Assembly (NCBI RefSeq): GCF_007786235.1
Contig: NZ_VNFK01000010.1
Location: 100,904 to 164,903 of the forward strand
DNA from: Paenarthrobacter nitroguajacolicus
GTDB taxonomy: Bacteria > Actinomycetota > Actinomycetes > Actinomycetales > Micrococcaceae
DNA length: 64,000 nucleotides
Direction: 5' to 3'
The stretch's first letter is position 1; every line of letters begins with the position of its first letter. The position numbers and the translations under genes are program-made. Positions 38,259-48,004 of the stretch are shown piece after piece. The notes under the pieces were generated by a model, which ran no database searches, was not told the DNA's origin, and saw nothing but the letters and a program-made list of their open reading frames with translations.

Positions 38259-39854
38259 GTGATCACCGACCTCCCGGCTTCCCGACCACAAGGAACGGAA
38301 AGCACGACGGCGGGCAAGGGCAAACGCCCTCGCCCGCCTTTCGGCGTTTCCACCGTGTCTCTGCTGGCGGTGTTGATAGCCCTGTTTTCGCTTCTTCCGC
38401 TGGGCTACGTCGTCTACATGACCGTCGCGACCGGCTGGGACACCGCCGTCGAGCTCATCGTCCGCCCGCGCGTGGGTGAGCTGCTGCTCAACACGATCCT
38501 GCTGACCGTCATCACCATCCCGCTGTGCTTGCTGCTGGGGGTCGGTGGTGCGTGGCTGGTGGAGCGGACAACGCTCCGGGGGCGCCGCTGGTGGGCCGTT
38601 GCATTGGCTGCGCCGTTGGCTATCCCTGCATTCGTCAACAGCTACGCCTGGGTTTCGGCCGTACCGTCGCTTGAAGGACTCTGGTCCGGGGTTCTGATAG
38701 CCACGCTTTCCTACTTCCCGCTGGTTTACATACCCGCCGCTGCCACGCTTGGCCGCCTGGACCCGGCCATCGAGCAATCCGCCGCCTCCCTTGGGCTGGG
38801 TCCGTGGGCAGTGTTCTTCCGGGTGGTCGTGCCCCAGCTCCGCATTGCCATGACGGGCGGGGCCCTGCTCGTTGGACTGCACCTCCTGGCCGAGTACGGC
38901 GCCTTCGCCATGATCCGCTTCGACACTTTCACGACGGCGATCATGGTCCAGTTCCAGTCGACGTTCAACGGTGCCGCCGGCAACATGCTGGCCAGCGTTC
39001 TCGTAGTCCTCTGCCTTTTCCTGCTCCTCGCTGAAGTGAAGAGCCGAGGAACGGCGCGCTATGCACGCATCGGATCGGGTGCCCAAGGCAAGACCACGCA
39101 GCTGCCGCTGGGTGGTTACCAGCTGCCGGCCCAACTGAGCCTCTTGGCGCTCACTGCGCTGGCATTCGGTTTGCCGCTCTGGTTTGTCCTGAAGTGGGTG
39201 ATGGCAGGAGGCGCCGAGGTCTGGGAGGCGGAGGAATTCCTTCCGGCACTTCTTCAGACCCTCCTGTACGGGGCTGTTGGAGCGGCTGTGACCACTGTGG
39301 TTGCCTTCCCCATGGCTTATCTGGCTGTCCGGCACCCCAGCTGGTTCAGCAAGCTGCTCGAACTCTCCAACTACGTCACCAGTTCCCTTCCGGGAATCGT
39401 CGTTGGCCTGGCCTTTGTGACCGTCAGCATCCGGGTGGTGCCAGGTGTCTACCAGACGGCAGGAGTCCTCGTTGCGGCCTACGTGTTGTTGTTCCTTCCC
39501 CGGGCGTTGGTCAACCTGCGCTCCGGCCTCGCCCAGGCTCCCCAGGAACTCGACGAAGCTGCGCAATCCCTGGGCAAGGCCCCCTTGGTGTCGTTCTTCA
39601 AGGTGACGCTGCGGCTCACGGCCCCGGCCGCTGCCGGGGGAGCGGCCCTGGTATTCCTGGCCATTGTCAATGAACTGACGGCCACGCTGCTCCTGGCGCC
39701 CAACGGTACACGGACCCTGGCCACGGAATTCTGGAGCAAAAGCAGCGAGATCGACTACACCGGGGCAGCTCCCTATGCCTTGCTGATGATCCTGCTCTCG
39801 GCTCCCATGACGTACCTGCTTTTCCAACAGTCCAAGAAAGTAGCCGGACAGTGA
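38259..39854 (+). CDS. ferric iron ABC transporter permease, fused two-domain (FbpB-like)
   Basis: The 531-residue protein has about twelve membrane segments in two homologous halves, each with an EAA-type loop ([47 protein letters not shown]). One chain forms the whole channel, as in other FbpB/CysTW-type iron permeases. The GTG start is four bases after the binding-protein stop. It overlaps the ATPase gene by four bases. Confidence 0.93.
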   Translation: MITDLPASRPQGTESTTAGKGKRPRPPFGVSTVSLLAVLIALFSLLPLGYVVYMTVATGWDTAVELIVRPRVGELLLNTILLTVITIPLCLLLGVGGAWLVERTTLRGRRWWAVALAAPLAIPAFVNSYAWVSAVPSLEGLWSGVLIATLSYFPLVYIPAAATLGRLDPAIEQSAASLGLGPWAVFFRVVVPQLRIAMTGGALLVGLHLLAEYGAFAMIRFDTFTTAIMVQFQSTFNGAAGNMLASVLVVLCLFLLLAEVKSRGTARYARIGSGAQGKTTQLPLGGYQLPAQLSLLALTALAFGLPLWFVLKWVMAGGAEVWEAEEFLPALLQTLLYGAVGAAVTTVVAFPMAYLAVRHPSWFSKLLELSNYVTSSLPGIVVGLAFVTVSIRVVPGVYQTAGVLVAAYVLLFLPRALVNLRSGLAQAPQELDEAAQSLGKAPLVSFFKVTLRLTAPAAAGGAALVFLAIVNELTATLLLAPNGTRTLATEFWSKSSEIDYTGAAPYALLMILLSAPMTYLLFQQSKKVAGQ

Positions 39855-41017
39855 CAGAACAAGCCCCTTCCCGACTTCCGTCGCCCCGGGTGGCACCCTC
39901 CGTGGCCCCGACCACGAACTCACACCTGGACATTTCCGAGGTCACCAAGAATTTCGGTTCCCAGGCTGTCCTTAAAGGAGTGAACCTCTCGGTCGCCCGC
40001 GGCGGGACCACCGCCATCGTTGGCCCGTCCGGCTCCGGTAAAACCACGTTGCTTCGGCTCATCGCGGGCTTCGAACATCCGAACACCGGTTCCATCAGCT
40101 TGAACGGCCTTCCCGTGGCGGGAGAAGGAGTCAAGGTCCCGGCGCATAAACGCCACGTCGGGTACGTTGCCCAGGACGGTGCACTGTTCCCGCACTTGAC
40201 CGTTGGACAGAACGTCGCCTTCGGTTTGGATGCCGGCAAGCTCGACGGCGGCCGCCGGGCTGTGCGGGCCCGTGTGGAAGAACTGTTGGACATGGTCTCC
40301 TTGGACCCCGCCATGGCAAAGCGACGTCCGCATCAGCTCTCCGGCGGTCAGCAGCAACGCGTCGCCTTGGCCCGTGCGTTGGCCCGCGAACCTGAACTGA
40401 TGCTCCTGGATGAGCCCTTCTCGGCACTCGACGCTGGCCTGCGGGTAGCCACTCGCCGTGCCGTGGCGAAAGTTCTCAACGCCGCAGGGGTGACCACCAT
40501 CCTGGTCACCCACGATCAGGCCGAGGCCTTGTCCTTCGCCGACCAAGTGGCCATCATGCGTGGCGGGCGTCTGGCGCAGATCGGCAACCCCTTCGTGGTG
40601 TACACCCGTCCGGCAGACCGGGCCACGGCAGAGTTCCTCGGCGAAGCAGTCATTCTCGATGCCTGGATGGAGGGCTCCCTCGCGACGTGTTCCCTTGGCG
40701 GCATCGCCGTCCGGCGACCACCGGCCCAGGGGAAGGTTCAGCTCATGCTGCGCCCGGAACAAATCCGGATTGCCCCGGACGGACCGATCCGTGGCGTGGT
40801 GGTCGATACCGACTACTTCGGCCCCGAAACGACCGTGCGTATCAAGCTGGGCGCGTACACCGCAGAAGACGGGGCGGGGCAGGGCCAAAGCCATCGCTAC
40901 CCGGGCGGTGGCGAGATCATCACCATCCGGCACTGGAACGCGTCGATCACCAGGCCGGGCACGGAACTTTGCCTCCGTGTGGTGGGTGAAGGAGTGGCTT
41001 TCCCTGTAGGGGAGTAG
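39851..41017 (+). CDS. ferric iron ABC transporter ATP-binding protein (FbpC-like)
   Basis: The 388-residue ATPase has Walker [10 protein letters not shown], the signature [16 protein letters not shown], Walker [13 protein letters not shown] and H-loop TH in the first 240 residues, then a C-terminal TOBE-type regulatory region (about 270-385). It powers iron uptake through the preceding permease. The start is GTG in a GTGA overlap. The stop is six bases from the convergent DUF222 gene. Confidence 0.94.
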   Translation: MTEQAPSRLPSPRVAPSVAPTTNSHLDISEVTKNFGSQAVLKGVNLSVARGGTTAIVGPSGSGKTTLLRLIAGFEHPNTGSISLNGLPVAGEGVKVPAHKRHVGYVAQDGALFPHLTVGQNVAFGLDAGKLDGGRRAVRARVEELLDMVSLDPAMAKRRPHQLSGGQQQRVALARALAREPELMLLDEPFSALDAGLRVATRRAVAKVLNAAGVTTILVTHDQAEALSFADQVAIMRGGRLAQIGNPFVVYTRPADRATAEFLGEAVILDAWMEGSLATCSLGGIAVRRPPAQGKVQLMLRPEQIRIAPDGPIRGVVVDTDYFGPETTVRIKLGAYTAEDGAGQGQSHRYPGGGEIITIRHWNASITRPGTELCLRVVGEGVAFPVGE

Positions 41018-41022
41018 CCAGC

Positions 41023-42372
41023 TCAGGTGCCACCTGCCGTGACACGCAGGTGGCCCGGCAGGGGAGGAGCTTGGGAACGGTAGCTATGCCCGGTGGGCGT
41101 CCGGACTTCCAAGGTATGGACAGAGTCGGTGTCGTTCCGGGCCGGCTCTGTTTTGCTGCTCCAACCCGGGTTTTCTTTAGTGTGGTTGCAGGCTTCGCAA
41201 AGTCCGGCGCCGTTGTCCAACGAGGTGGATCCGCCACGACGCCAAGGGACTACGTGGTCGATGTGCCGAATGGGCGCGTCGCAGTACGGTGTCCGGCACA
41301 GGTTGTCACGAACCTCTATGATGCGGCGCATTCCCTGCGGAAAGAAGCGGGACCGCGAGTCCTCGGCGATGAGCTCCCCGGTGCCGGGTGCTGTATAGAG
41401 GCGGCGAAGCCAAATATGGAAATCACCGTCGGGATCGCCGTGGGCCTTCGTTGTAAATACAAGGTCTCTGGCCCACTGGGCGGGGACAACCCCATAGCCG
41501 GTCAGCCGCGCCGGTTCGGAGTCGTTGTCCAGGAGGGTGCGGTCTGTCATCACCAGCTGCAGGTCAATCCCGGAATAGCCGGCGGATGAACCGGTGATCC
41601 GCTCAACCAGGGTGTCGGCCATAACCTGCCCCCGACCGCGTTGCTCACCACCAGGACGGGACCGGGCTGAGTCAGCGGCCCGCGTGAGTGCCGCGTAGGC
41701 TGCGACGCCTTGGGCTACAGGAAGCAGGGCGGTCAGGATGGTCATCGTGTCAGGTGCCGGCCGCAGACTCACGGTCCTCTCATTCGCGGCACGTGCAGCC
41801 CGCTGGGTTACCGAACGCGGATCACGGCGATAGGCTGCGGCTTTCGCAGCGGCAACGATGGCCTTGTCCCCGGCGCCTTCGAAGGTTCCGGTATCCGGCG
41901 CGAGCTCTTCATCCACGGCCGCCCGATCCTCATCGGACAAGCAGGCGGTCTCCTTGGCGAGTAGGGTGGCTCTCCACTCATTCAACAGCCCCGCATCCAC
42001 GGCGGCCATGGTGTGTGGCATCTCCGTGACCAATGCCCGGGCCAAGCCAAGGAGTCGGGAGCCACGGTTTGGGGATTCCCTCCGGGCGGGCGCCACTTGC
42101 GCTCCTACACCCTTGCCACGTTCGGAAGCCGGGACTCCGGCCTCAGCCTGCTCAGCGCGTTGGGCAAGGTCGAAGGCCACCGTGATTTTGGCCTGAAGTC
42201 CCGAGATAGCCGACTTTATGTCTTCCAGTACCCGCAGTTGGTTGATCAGATCCCGGCTTATCGAGCTGGGAGTGGCTGAGCTTGGAACGGCGGGAAACTC
42301 CCGGTCAGAAGGAACCGGCATCAGCGCGGCGCTGACTCCTGCATCCACTGGTCTCTCCGGCTTTCGTCCCAT
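41023..42372 (-). CDS. DUF222 and HNH endonuclease domain protein
   Basis: The 449-residue protein has a DUF222 helical region (about 35-300) and a C-terminal HNH domain with NLCRTPYCDAPIRHIDHVVPWRRGGSTSLDNGAGLCEACNHTKENPGW, holding the HNH His-Asn-His residues and two CxxC-type zinc pairs. These proteins (13E12-like) are repeated families in actinobacteria. Whether they are mobile or defensive is unsettled. ATG 42372 starts the basic MGRKPERPVD; TAGGAAC lies just before it. It lies 43 bases after a YhcG-type nuclease gene on the same strand. Confidence 0.92.
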   Translation of the reverse strand: MGRKPERPVDAGVSAALMPVPSDREFPAVPSSATPSSISRDLINQLRVLEDIKSAISGLQAKITVAFDLAQRAEQAEAGVPASERGKGVGAQVAPARRESPNRGSRLLGLARALVTEMPHTMAAVDAGLLNEWRATLLAKETACLSDEDRAAVDEELAPDTGTFEGAGDKAIVAAAKAAAYRRDPRSVTQRAARAANERTVSLRPAPDTMTILTALLPVAQGVAAYAALTRAADSARSRPGGEQRGRGQVMADTLVERITGSSAGYSGIDLQLVMTDRTLLDNDSEPARLTGYGVVPAQWARDLVFTTKAHGDPDGDFHIWLRRLYTAPGTGELIAEDSRSRFFPQGMRRIIEVRDNLCRTPYCDAPIRHIDHVVPWRRGGSTSLDNGAGLCEACNHTKENPGWSSKTEPARNDTDSVHTLEVRTPTGHSYRSQAPPLPGHLRVTAGGT

Positions 42373-42415
42373 GTTCCTACTCTGACAGGAGGCACCGACA
42401 TTATTAGCCGACGAG

Positions 42416-43504
42416 CTAAGCCCGTAGCCGGGCAGCCTCGCTCGCCAGCTCGGCTTCCAAGGTCTGAATGCTCGGCAGGCTCGCAACCAACTCCTCGGGC
42501 AACGAGTCGGCCAGGGAAGTCCGCCACTCCGCGATGCCTACAGGCGCGTTGAAACCCCGCAGTGCGTACTCGGCCACCACGCTGTTTTTCTCCTTGCATA
42601 GCAGCAACCCGATGGTCGGCTTGTCATCCGGGTGCGCCATGAGATCGTCCACGGCCGCCATATACATGCCCAACTGGCCGAGGAAGCCGGGCTCGAACTT
42701 CACCGCCTTCAGCTCGATCACCATGTAGCAGCGCAGTTTCAGGTGGTAGAACAGCAGGTCGGCGAAGAACTCGTCGCCGGCAATCTCCAGCCGGACCTGC
42801 TCGCCCACAAAAGCAAAACCCTGGCCCAGTTCCAAAAGGAATTTCTCCACGTGCTTAACCAACTGCAGCTCCAGGTCCCGTTCGGTGTGACGGTCAGCCA
42901 TGGACAGGAAGTCGAAGACGTACGGATCCTTGGTGGCCTGCTGGGCGAGGTCGGAATCGGCCGGAACCATGGTGGTCTTGAAGTTGGTGATGGCTTGACC
43001 GGACCGTTCGTGCAAGCGCGTTGAGATCTGGTGTGTCAATACGTTGCGCGACCATCCGTGCTGGGCGGCCGCCGCCGCGTACCAAAGCCGAGTGGCGGCG
43101 TCGTCGAGTTTCTCCAGCAGCGCGATCTGGTGGTACCAAGGCAATGTTGCAAGCGGTGCTTGCAACATTGGGAAGTCGGGCCAGGCCTGCGCGAAGCTCT
43201 TCATATACCGCAGGTTCCTGGGGGAGAAGCCCTTAGCCTCAGGGAACCTCGTGCGGATATCGGCGGACAGGCGTGTGACCACTTTGGCACCCCAGCCTTC
43301 CGCGGATTCACGTTCCGCCAACTGCCGGCCGATGCTCCAGTACGAATTCAAGAGCTCGCTGTTGGCTGCTGCCATTGCGCGAGTCCGGCCTACTCGGACT
43401 TCCTTCGCCACAGTGTTGAGCAGGGCGGGGTACCACTCGGGCATGGCCGACGACGCCGGGACGCCGGGAAATGAGGCCTCGGTGACGAGCTCTTGGGACG
43501 GCAT
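42416..43504 (-). CDS. YhcG-type PDDEXK nuclease (DUF1016)
   Basis: The 362-residue protein has an N-terminal helical DUF1016 domain (SYWSIGRQLAERESAEGWGAKVVTRLSADIRTRFPEAKGFSPRNLRYMKSFAQAW) and a C-terminal PDDEXK nuclease domain. The latter has the catalytic pattern FFADLLFYHLKLRCYMVIELKAVKFEP: Asp in FADLL and E-x-K in IELKAV. ATG 43504 has AGGAG on the minus strand six bases upstream. YhcG proteins are linked to mobile and restriction loci, but no methylase or restriction subunit is adjacent. It probably shares a transcript with the DUF222 gene. Confidence 0.92.
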   Translation of the reverse strand: MPSQELVTEASFPGVPASSAMPEWYPALLNTVAKEVRVGRTRAMAAANSELLNSYWSIGRQLAERESAEGWGAKVVTRLSADIRTRFPEAKGFSPRNLRYMKSFAQAWPDFPMLQAPLATLPWYHQIALLEKLDDAATRLWYAAAAAQHGWSRNVLTHQISTRLHERSGQAITNFKTTMVPADSDLAQQATKDPYVFDFLSMADRHTERDLELQLVKHVEKFLLELGQGFAFVGEQVRLEIAGDEFFADLLFYHLKLRCYMVIELKAVKFEPGFLGQLGMYMAAVDDLMAHPDDKPTIGLLLCKEKNSVVAEYALRGFNAPVGIAEWRTSLADSLPEELVASLPSIQTLEAELASEAARLRA

Positions 43505-43564
43505 ATGTCTCCTGTCGATTGCTGTTGTGATCACGCTAGGGAAAGGCACTGACAAAATAGAGGG

Positions 43565-44056
43565 GTGAGTGCAGCCGGCGAATTTGTGGACTACACGCTC
43601 CAGCGTGAATCGTCGTGGGAGAAGGCCGACGAGGCTAGCGAACGCCTCGGCGAGGCCTTGACGGTGTACGGGGCGTCCGTGGGCGCAGTGCGCGGAACAA
43701 TCCGGGATGCCCTGAAGCGGTACAAGAACCTCAGCCATGACGACATCACCGCCTTAAGCTCTGAACTGTGGGAGGAGCCGGTTTTCGAACGTCGCCTCGC
43801 GGCTGTGGTCCTGCTGCAAACCAAGGTCGGCGTTTTGGTGAACACCGATCTGACCCGTATCGAAGGTTTCATCAGGGACGCCGGGACCCGGGAACTGGTG
43901 GATCCGCTGGCCAAGGACGTGGTTGCGCCGTTGCTGGCCCGGCTCGAAGGGCTGGCGAAGGACCGCGCTGAGCGCGTTCTGGATCGTTGGGCGACCGACC
44001 CGGACCCTGAATTGCGTCATGCCGCGGCCCTTACCGCAGGCCCTTCCACCCCTTGA
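43565..44056 (+). CDS. short AlkD-like DNA alkylation repair (HEAT-like) protein
   Basis: The 163-residue protein is helical. The segment VYGASVGAVRGTIRDALKRYKNLSHDDITALSSELWEEPVFERRLAAVVLLQTK matches the AlkD/AlkC HEAT-repeat family, which excises alkylated bases. Usual AlkD proteins have about 220-240 residues; this one stops after DRWATDPDPELRHAAALTAG, where the family normally continues with more repeats and an active-site Asp. It may thus be C-terminally truncated or a distinct short form. No frame continues the similarity after the stop. The GTG start is tightly preceded by GAGGG. Confidence 0.75.
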   Translation: MSAAGEFVDYTLQRESSWEKADEASERLGEALTVYGASVGAVRGTIRDALKRYKNLSHDDITALSSELWEEPVFERRLAAVVLLQTKVGVLVNTDLTRIEGFIRDAGTRELVDPLAKDVVAPLLARLEGLAKDRAERVLDRWATDPDPELRHAAALTAGPSTP

Positions 44057-44123
44057 TAAGCACCAACGACCGGCCTAGCGTTTCCCTCAACACATGCCAG
44101 TGACTTGAAAGGCAGGTTGTTTG

Positions 44124-45632
44124 ATGAAATCGCTGTGGTTGGACCGCGAATCCCACTTCACGTCCGACCCGATTCCGGACGAAAAACATTTCGACACGAT
44201 AGTGGTCGGCGCGGGACTTACGGGTCTGGTGGCGGCACTGCTGTTGTCCAGGTCCGGCCAGCGTGTGGTGGTCTTCGAAGCGCGCACGCTGGGTGCGGTG
44301 ACCACAGGTAACACCACCGGCAAGTTGAGCCTCCTGCAAGGGGGAGTGCTTTCGGCTCTCCGCAGCCAGTACTCCTTGAAGGTGATGCAGGCGTACGTGG
44401 AGGCGAACAAGACGGGACAGGCCTGGCTCACGCAGTACCTGGAACAGCAGGGAGTTCCCTTCCAGCGCCGGACGGCTGTCACCTTCGCAACAACTAACGA
44501 CGGCGGCCAGCAGCTCCGTAAGGAAGCAGCGGTTTCGCGCGACGTGGGTTTGGACGTCCACTTCAGCCGTGACCCGGGACTTCCGTTCCCTGTGGTTGAG
44601 GCTCTGGAACTGGAAGATCAGGCGCAGATCCACCCGATGGACGTGCTGGACACCCTGGCGAGGGACATCCGTGAGCACGGCGGCCTCATTGTTGAGGGTG
44701 TCCAAGTGCAGAATGTGGGTTCGGAGCAACCCCTGGAAGTCTCCACACGCAAAGGAACCTTCACCGCGGACACCGTAGTGCTGGCCACAGGTACGCCGAT
44801 TTTGGACCGCGGCCTGTACTTCACCAAGCTTGAACCCAACCGTTCCTACGCCGCTGCCCTTCGGCCGCAGGTGGGGACCTCCATCCCGCAAGCCATGTAC
44901 CTTTCCATTGACGCGCCTACCCGGTCCCAGCGCACCCACCCCACTGCAGGGGGCGAGTTACTCCTGGTGGGCGGCTACGGGCACACGGCTGGCCGTGCAT
45001 CATCACCGAAACAGCACGTGGACGATCTCCTGGGATGGGCCAACAAGTATTATCCCGGGGCTGAGCTCACCCACACGTGGTCTGCCCAGGACTACCAGGC
45101 GACCAACCTCATGCCTTTCTTCGGCAAGCTGCCGAGGGGCCATGGCCGGATCTTTTTCGGCACCGGATACAACAAGTGGGGGATGAGCAACGGTGTCGCG
45201 GCCGCACTGTCCATTACCTCCGACATCCTGGGAGGCCAGTCCGACTGGGCGACGGCCATCCATCACCGCGTGACGTCACCCCAAGGCGCCCTCCAGGCCG
45301 TGCGGCTCAACGCCGGTACGGCCAAACGAATGATCGAGGACAAGGTTAAGGTCAGGAGTAACCCCGAGATCACGGACGAAACCCGTCCGCCTGAAGGGAC
45401 AGGCGTCGTGGGACTCTACAAAGGCGAGCCGGCGGCAGTGTCTACCGTTGAAGGCAAAGTTTGTATGGTGTCTGCCAGTTGTGCCCATTTGGGCGGCTTG
45501 TTGACATGGAACGATGCCGAGAAATCCTGGGATTGCCCGCTGCACGGTTCCCGCTTTACGCCGGAGGGCACGTACCTTGAGGGCCCGGCGACGCATCACC
45601 TGCAGAAATCGGTGGGTAAGAAAAAGGATTAG
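44124..45632 (+). CDS. FAD-dependent oxidoreductase with C-terminal Rieske [2Fe-2S] domain
   Basis: The 502-residue protein has an N-terminal FAD dinucleotide fold (DTIVVGAGLTGLVAALLLSRSGQRVVVFEA) of the DAO/glycine-oxidase type, a second FAD-binding stretch (GRIFFGTGYNKWGMSNG), and a C-terminal Rieske domain with CAHLGG and WDCPLHGSRF, i.e. Cys-x-His and Cys-x2-His cluster ligands. Such fusions pass electrons from the flavin to the cluster. The substrate is unknown. ATG 44124 was preferred to the adjacent TTG. Its stop overlaps that of the convergent coiled-coil gene by four bases. Confidence 0.92.
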   Translation: MKSLWLDRESHFTSDPIPDEKHFDTIVVGAGLTGLVAALLLSRSGQRVVVFEARTLGAVTTGNTTGKLSLLQGGVLSALRSQYSLKVMQAYVEANKTGQAWLTQYLEQQGVPFQRRTAVTFATTNDGGQQLRKEAAVSRDVGLDVHFSRDPGLPFPVVEALELEDQAQIHPMDVLDTLARDIREHGGLIVEGVQVQNVGSEQPLEVSTRKGTFTADTVVLATGTPILDRGLYFTKLEPNRSYAAALRPQVGTSIPQAMYLSIDAPTRSQRTHPTAGGELLLVGGYGHTAGRASSPKQHVDDLLGWANKYYPGAELTHTWSAQDYQATNLMPFFGKLPRGHGRIFFGTGYNKWGMSNGVAAALSITSDILGGQSDWATAIHHRVTSPQGALQAVRLNAGTAKRMIEDKVKVRSNPEITDETRPPEGTGVVGLYKGEPAAVSTVEGKVCMVSASCAHLGGLLTWNDAEKSWDCPLHGSRFTPEGTYLEGPATHHLQKSVGKKKD

Positions 45633-46600
45633 CCCAGCCGGTCCACGCGGCGCTGCGCTTGATCCGCGGTGCGGCGCAGTTGCGTTGCCGTCCTTACGGC
45701 AAGCTTTTTGTCCGATTCTGCGGCTTCCGTATCGCGGGTGAGTCCGATCAGCTCGGCTTCCAGGGAAGCCAATCGTTTTTTGGCGTCCTCTATTTCGGCT
45801 TGGAGCTCGGTTCGGCGGGCATCCAACGTCTCGATGGCAGCCCAGGCTTGAGAGGCGGCTTCTTCGGCGCCTCGAGCTTCTTTGTCAGCTACTTCGAACT
45901 CGTTGCGGGCCTCTTCCAGTGCTGCCCGCTGCTTGGCGGCACGCCGCTCCGCCAGAGACGTAGCCTCCTCCTGCGGTACTTTTTTCCTGGTGGCCGACTC
46001 TTTGGGAGGGGTTGGTTCCTTACCCTGCGACGGTTCTTTCCCGCTGGGTTTGACCACTTGTTCGGTGGGGTCCTCAGCGTCATTGGTGTCCTCCGGCCCT
46101 GCCGCAGCCACAGCATCGGTGAGGTCCACGGACTCGAAGCCACTGCCGCTCAATCCCCTTACCAGGCGGCCTGTCCCTACGGCAGCGCCGGCGCCGGCGT
46201 CTGCCATCGCGGCTCGGAGGGTCTGCTCAAGGTCGGTCGCGGCGGCTGCGCTCAGGGGCGCTCCCAGTTCGCTCGCCAAGTCCTTGGCCGCCTTCACGGC
46301 TGACGCCAGCTGCCCTTGCCGTTGCTGGCCGAGTTCGCGAAAAGCCTCGGCGTCAGAGTCCTCTTGAGCGGTGCGGAGGGAAACGCCAAAGCGTACGACG
46401 CCGTCAATCACCTCGGGTTTATGAACCGCAAGCATGTTGACGGCCCAGGCGCCGGCAGCCGGCTTGGGCAGGCCACTGATCGCCTTCGCCAGTTCCTTGT
46501 CGCCACCCTCCTTGGCTTGGCGCACCAAGGCAGAGCGTGAAGCCGTGAAGTCGCGCGGCATGACGGCGTACAACTCCTGGGCGGCATCGCGGAGGTCCAT
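45629..46600 (-). CDS. coiled-coil hypothetical protein
   Basis: The 323-residue protein starts MDLRDAAQELYAVMPRDFTASRSALVRQAKEGGDKELAKAISGLPKPAAGAWAVNML, a conserved actinobacterial N-terminal block. A Pro/Lys/Glu-rich linker (about 170-215) precedes a long coiled coil (about 215-320; AAKQRAALEEARNEFEVADKEARGAEEAAS and onward). It has no signal peptide or membrane segment. The function is unknown. It converges with the FAD-Rieske gene, and the two stop codons overlap. Confidence 0.82.
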   Translation of the reverse strand: MDLRDAAQELYAVMPRDFTASRSALVRQAKEGGDKELAKAISGLPKPAAGAWAVNMLAVHKPEVIDGVVRFGVSLRTAQEDSDAEAFRELGQQRQGQLASAVKAAKDLASELGAPLSAAAATDLEQTLRAAMADAGAGAAVGTGRLVRGLSGSGFESVDLTDAVAAAGPEDTNDAEDPTEQVVKPSGKEPSQGKEPTPPKESATRKKVPQEEATSLAERRAAKQRAALEEARNEFEVADKEARGAEEAASQAWAAIETLDARRTELQAEIEDAKKRLASLEAELIGLTRDTEAAESDKKLAVRTATQLRRTADQAQRRVDRLG

Positions 46601-46661
46601 GAACCCATCCTAGGGTTTCGTCACGGCAGTCCTCCGGATCGAGTCGGCACCCGCACGTGGC

Positions 46662-46680
46662 TTAGGGTAGCCTAAGTCGA
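46662..46680. promoter_or_regulatory. second iron-box-like palindrome, next to the DedA-like gene
   Basis: TTAGGGTAGCCTAAGTCGA agrees with the DtxR/IdeR consensus TTAGGTTAGSCTAACCTAA in its first 14 positions save one, but the right end diverges. The core is a CTTAGG-GTAG-CCTAAG dyad. It ends directly before the GTG at 46681, where a repressor would cover the promoter or start. Confidence 0.58.
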
Positions 46681-47169
46681 GTGGATCAGATCATGAGCTT
46701 GCCCTTTGGCGTCGCACTCGCGGCGCTCTTCGCCATTGTCATGATCCGCGTCAACGTCACGTATTGGATTGGTCGGGGAGCCGTTGCCGGGTTCGCCCAC
46801 ACCCGGTTCGGCAGTTCGCTGGAGCGACCCAAAGCAGCCCGCGCCCAAGCCCTGATTCAGCGTTGGGGACCGTACGCCGTCGTGCTTTCCTTCCTGACTA
46901 TTGGCCTCCAGACGGCCATCAACCTTGCCGCCGGTGCGGCTCGCATGCCCATGCGCCGGTATCTCCCGGCCGCAATCGGTGGCTCGGTCATCTGGGCCCT
47001 GCTGTATGCGACCATCGGGCTCGCCGCCCTTGAGGCCTGGTTGGCGGTAGCCGCAGCGTCGCCGGTGGGTGCGGGGCTGGCTGTCGCCGCCGCGGCCGCC
47101 ATCGTTGTCTGGGTAGTCACGATCCGACGACGTCGGGCAGCGACCAAATCAGCGGATACAGTGGTCTGA
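46681..47169 (+). CDS. DedA/SNARE-associated-like small membrane protein
   Basis: The 162-residue protein has four to five membrane segments and a basic C-terminal tail. The motif RWGPYAVVLSFLTIGLQTAINLAAGAARMPMRRYLPAAIGGSVIWALLYATIG resembles the core of DedA proteins, which influence membrane potential and lipid transport, but it is shorter than the usual 200 residues. The start may be GTG 46681 or ATG 46693. Neither has a clear ribosome site, so the mRNA may be leaderless. An iron-box-like palindrome directly precedes it. Confidence 0.8.
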   Translation: MDQIMSLPFGVALAALFAIVMIRVNVTYWIGRGAVAGFAHTRFGSSLERPKAARAQALIQRWGPYAVVLSFLTIGLQTAINLAAGAARMPMRRYLPAAIGGSVIWALLYATIGLAALEAWLAVAAASPVGAGLAVAAAAAIVVWVVTIRRRRAATKSADTVV

Positions 47170-47200
47170 GTTCTACTGCTGGATCGGCGAAAGGCTCGGG

Positions 47201-48004
47201 TTGACTACTGCATTACCGGAACTGGCGGACGGTGCTTTTTACTACGAATCGTTGGGTGAGGGCCGCTTCCGATCCACGATCCATGCCCAGGGTGCGTGGA
47301 ATCCGCACGAACAACACATGGCGCCGGCTTCGGGCATCATCGCCGATGCCCTGGTGCGGCACGAACCCAGGGACGACGTTCGCCTGGCACGGATCAGTTA
47401 CGAAATCCTCGGCCTGATCCCCGGCGGCGAATTCCAGGTCACCACCTCAACGTTGAGGCCGGGCAAGACCATTGAACTGATCCAGGCTGAGCTCTCCGCC
47501 GGCGGCCGGGTAGCCATCCGCGCCGCCGCGTGGCGGATGATCACCAGCGACACGAGCGCCGTGGCCGCGGTGGAGGACGAACCCATGCCCGCCCCGGACG
47601 AATGCAAGCCGTGGGACGGCGCCAGCGTCTGGCCAGGCGGCTATATCCGCTCACTGGAGATGCGCTTGGCCGAAGGCCACCGACCCGGATCCGGCAGGGT
47701 GTGGATCCGGACCTCGCACCCCCTGACAGATCAAGGAGACAGTTCGGACCTTGCCCGGCTGATGGGTTTGGTGGACACAGCCAACGGCATCGCGGCTCGC
47801 GTCCCTCCGGGTGAGAACAGCTACATCTTCCCCAACGTCGACCTTCAGATTCACATGTATCGAGCTCCGTCAGGTGAGTGGCTGGGGCTGGACAACAGGG
47901 TGTCCTTCGGTGCTGACGGTATTGGCCTGACATCCTCCGTGCTCCACGACGTCAACGGGCCGTTCGGGCGGGCCGAGCAGATCCTTACCTTGAGGAAGAG
48001 CTGA
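47201..48004 (+). CDS. acyl-CoA thioesterase family (double hot-dog) protein
   Basis: The 267-residue protein has the TesB-like double hot-dog layout: an N-terminal half with HAQGAWNPHEQHMAPASGIIADALVRHEPRDDVRLARISYEILGLIPGGEF and a C-terminal half ending LGLDNRVSFGADGIGLTSSVLHDVNGPFGRAEQILTLRK. Such enzymes hydrolyse acyl-CoA or related thioesters. The TTG start at 47201 is the best available in frame. It overlaps the lipoate-ligase-like gene by one base (TGATG), so they are co-translated. Confidence 0.85.
   Translation: MTTALPELADGAFYYESLGEGRFRSTIHAQGAWNPHEQHMAPASGIIADALVRHEPRDDVRLARISYEILGLIPGGEFQVTTSTLRPGKTIELIQAELSAGGRVAIRAAAWRMITSDTSAVAAVEDEPMPAPDECKPWDGASVWPGGYIRSLEMRLAEGHRPGSGRVWIRTSHPLTDQGDSSDLARLMGLVDTANGIAARVPPGENSYIFPNVDLQIHMYRAPSGEWLGLDNRVSFGADGIGLTSSVLHDVNGPFGRAEQILTLRKS

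Noticed and set aside
41029..41054. GCCACCTGC/GCAGGTGGC hairpin at the end of the DUF222 gene as a terminator
   Set aside because: It lies within coding sequence and lacks a T tract. It may be incidental to codon composition, so it was not listed as a feature.
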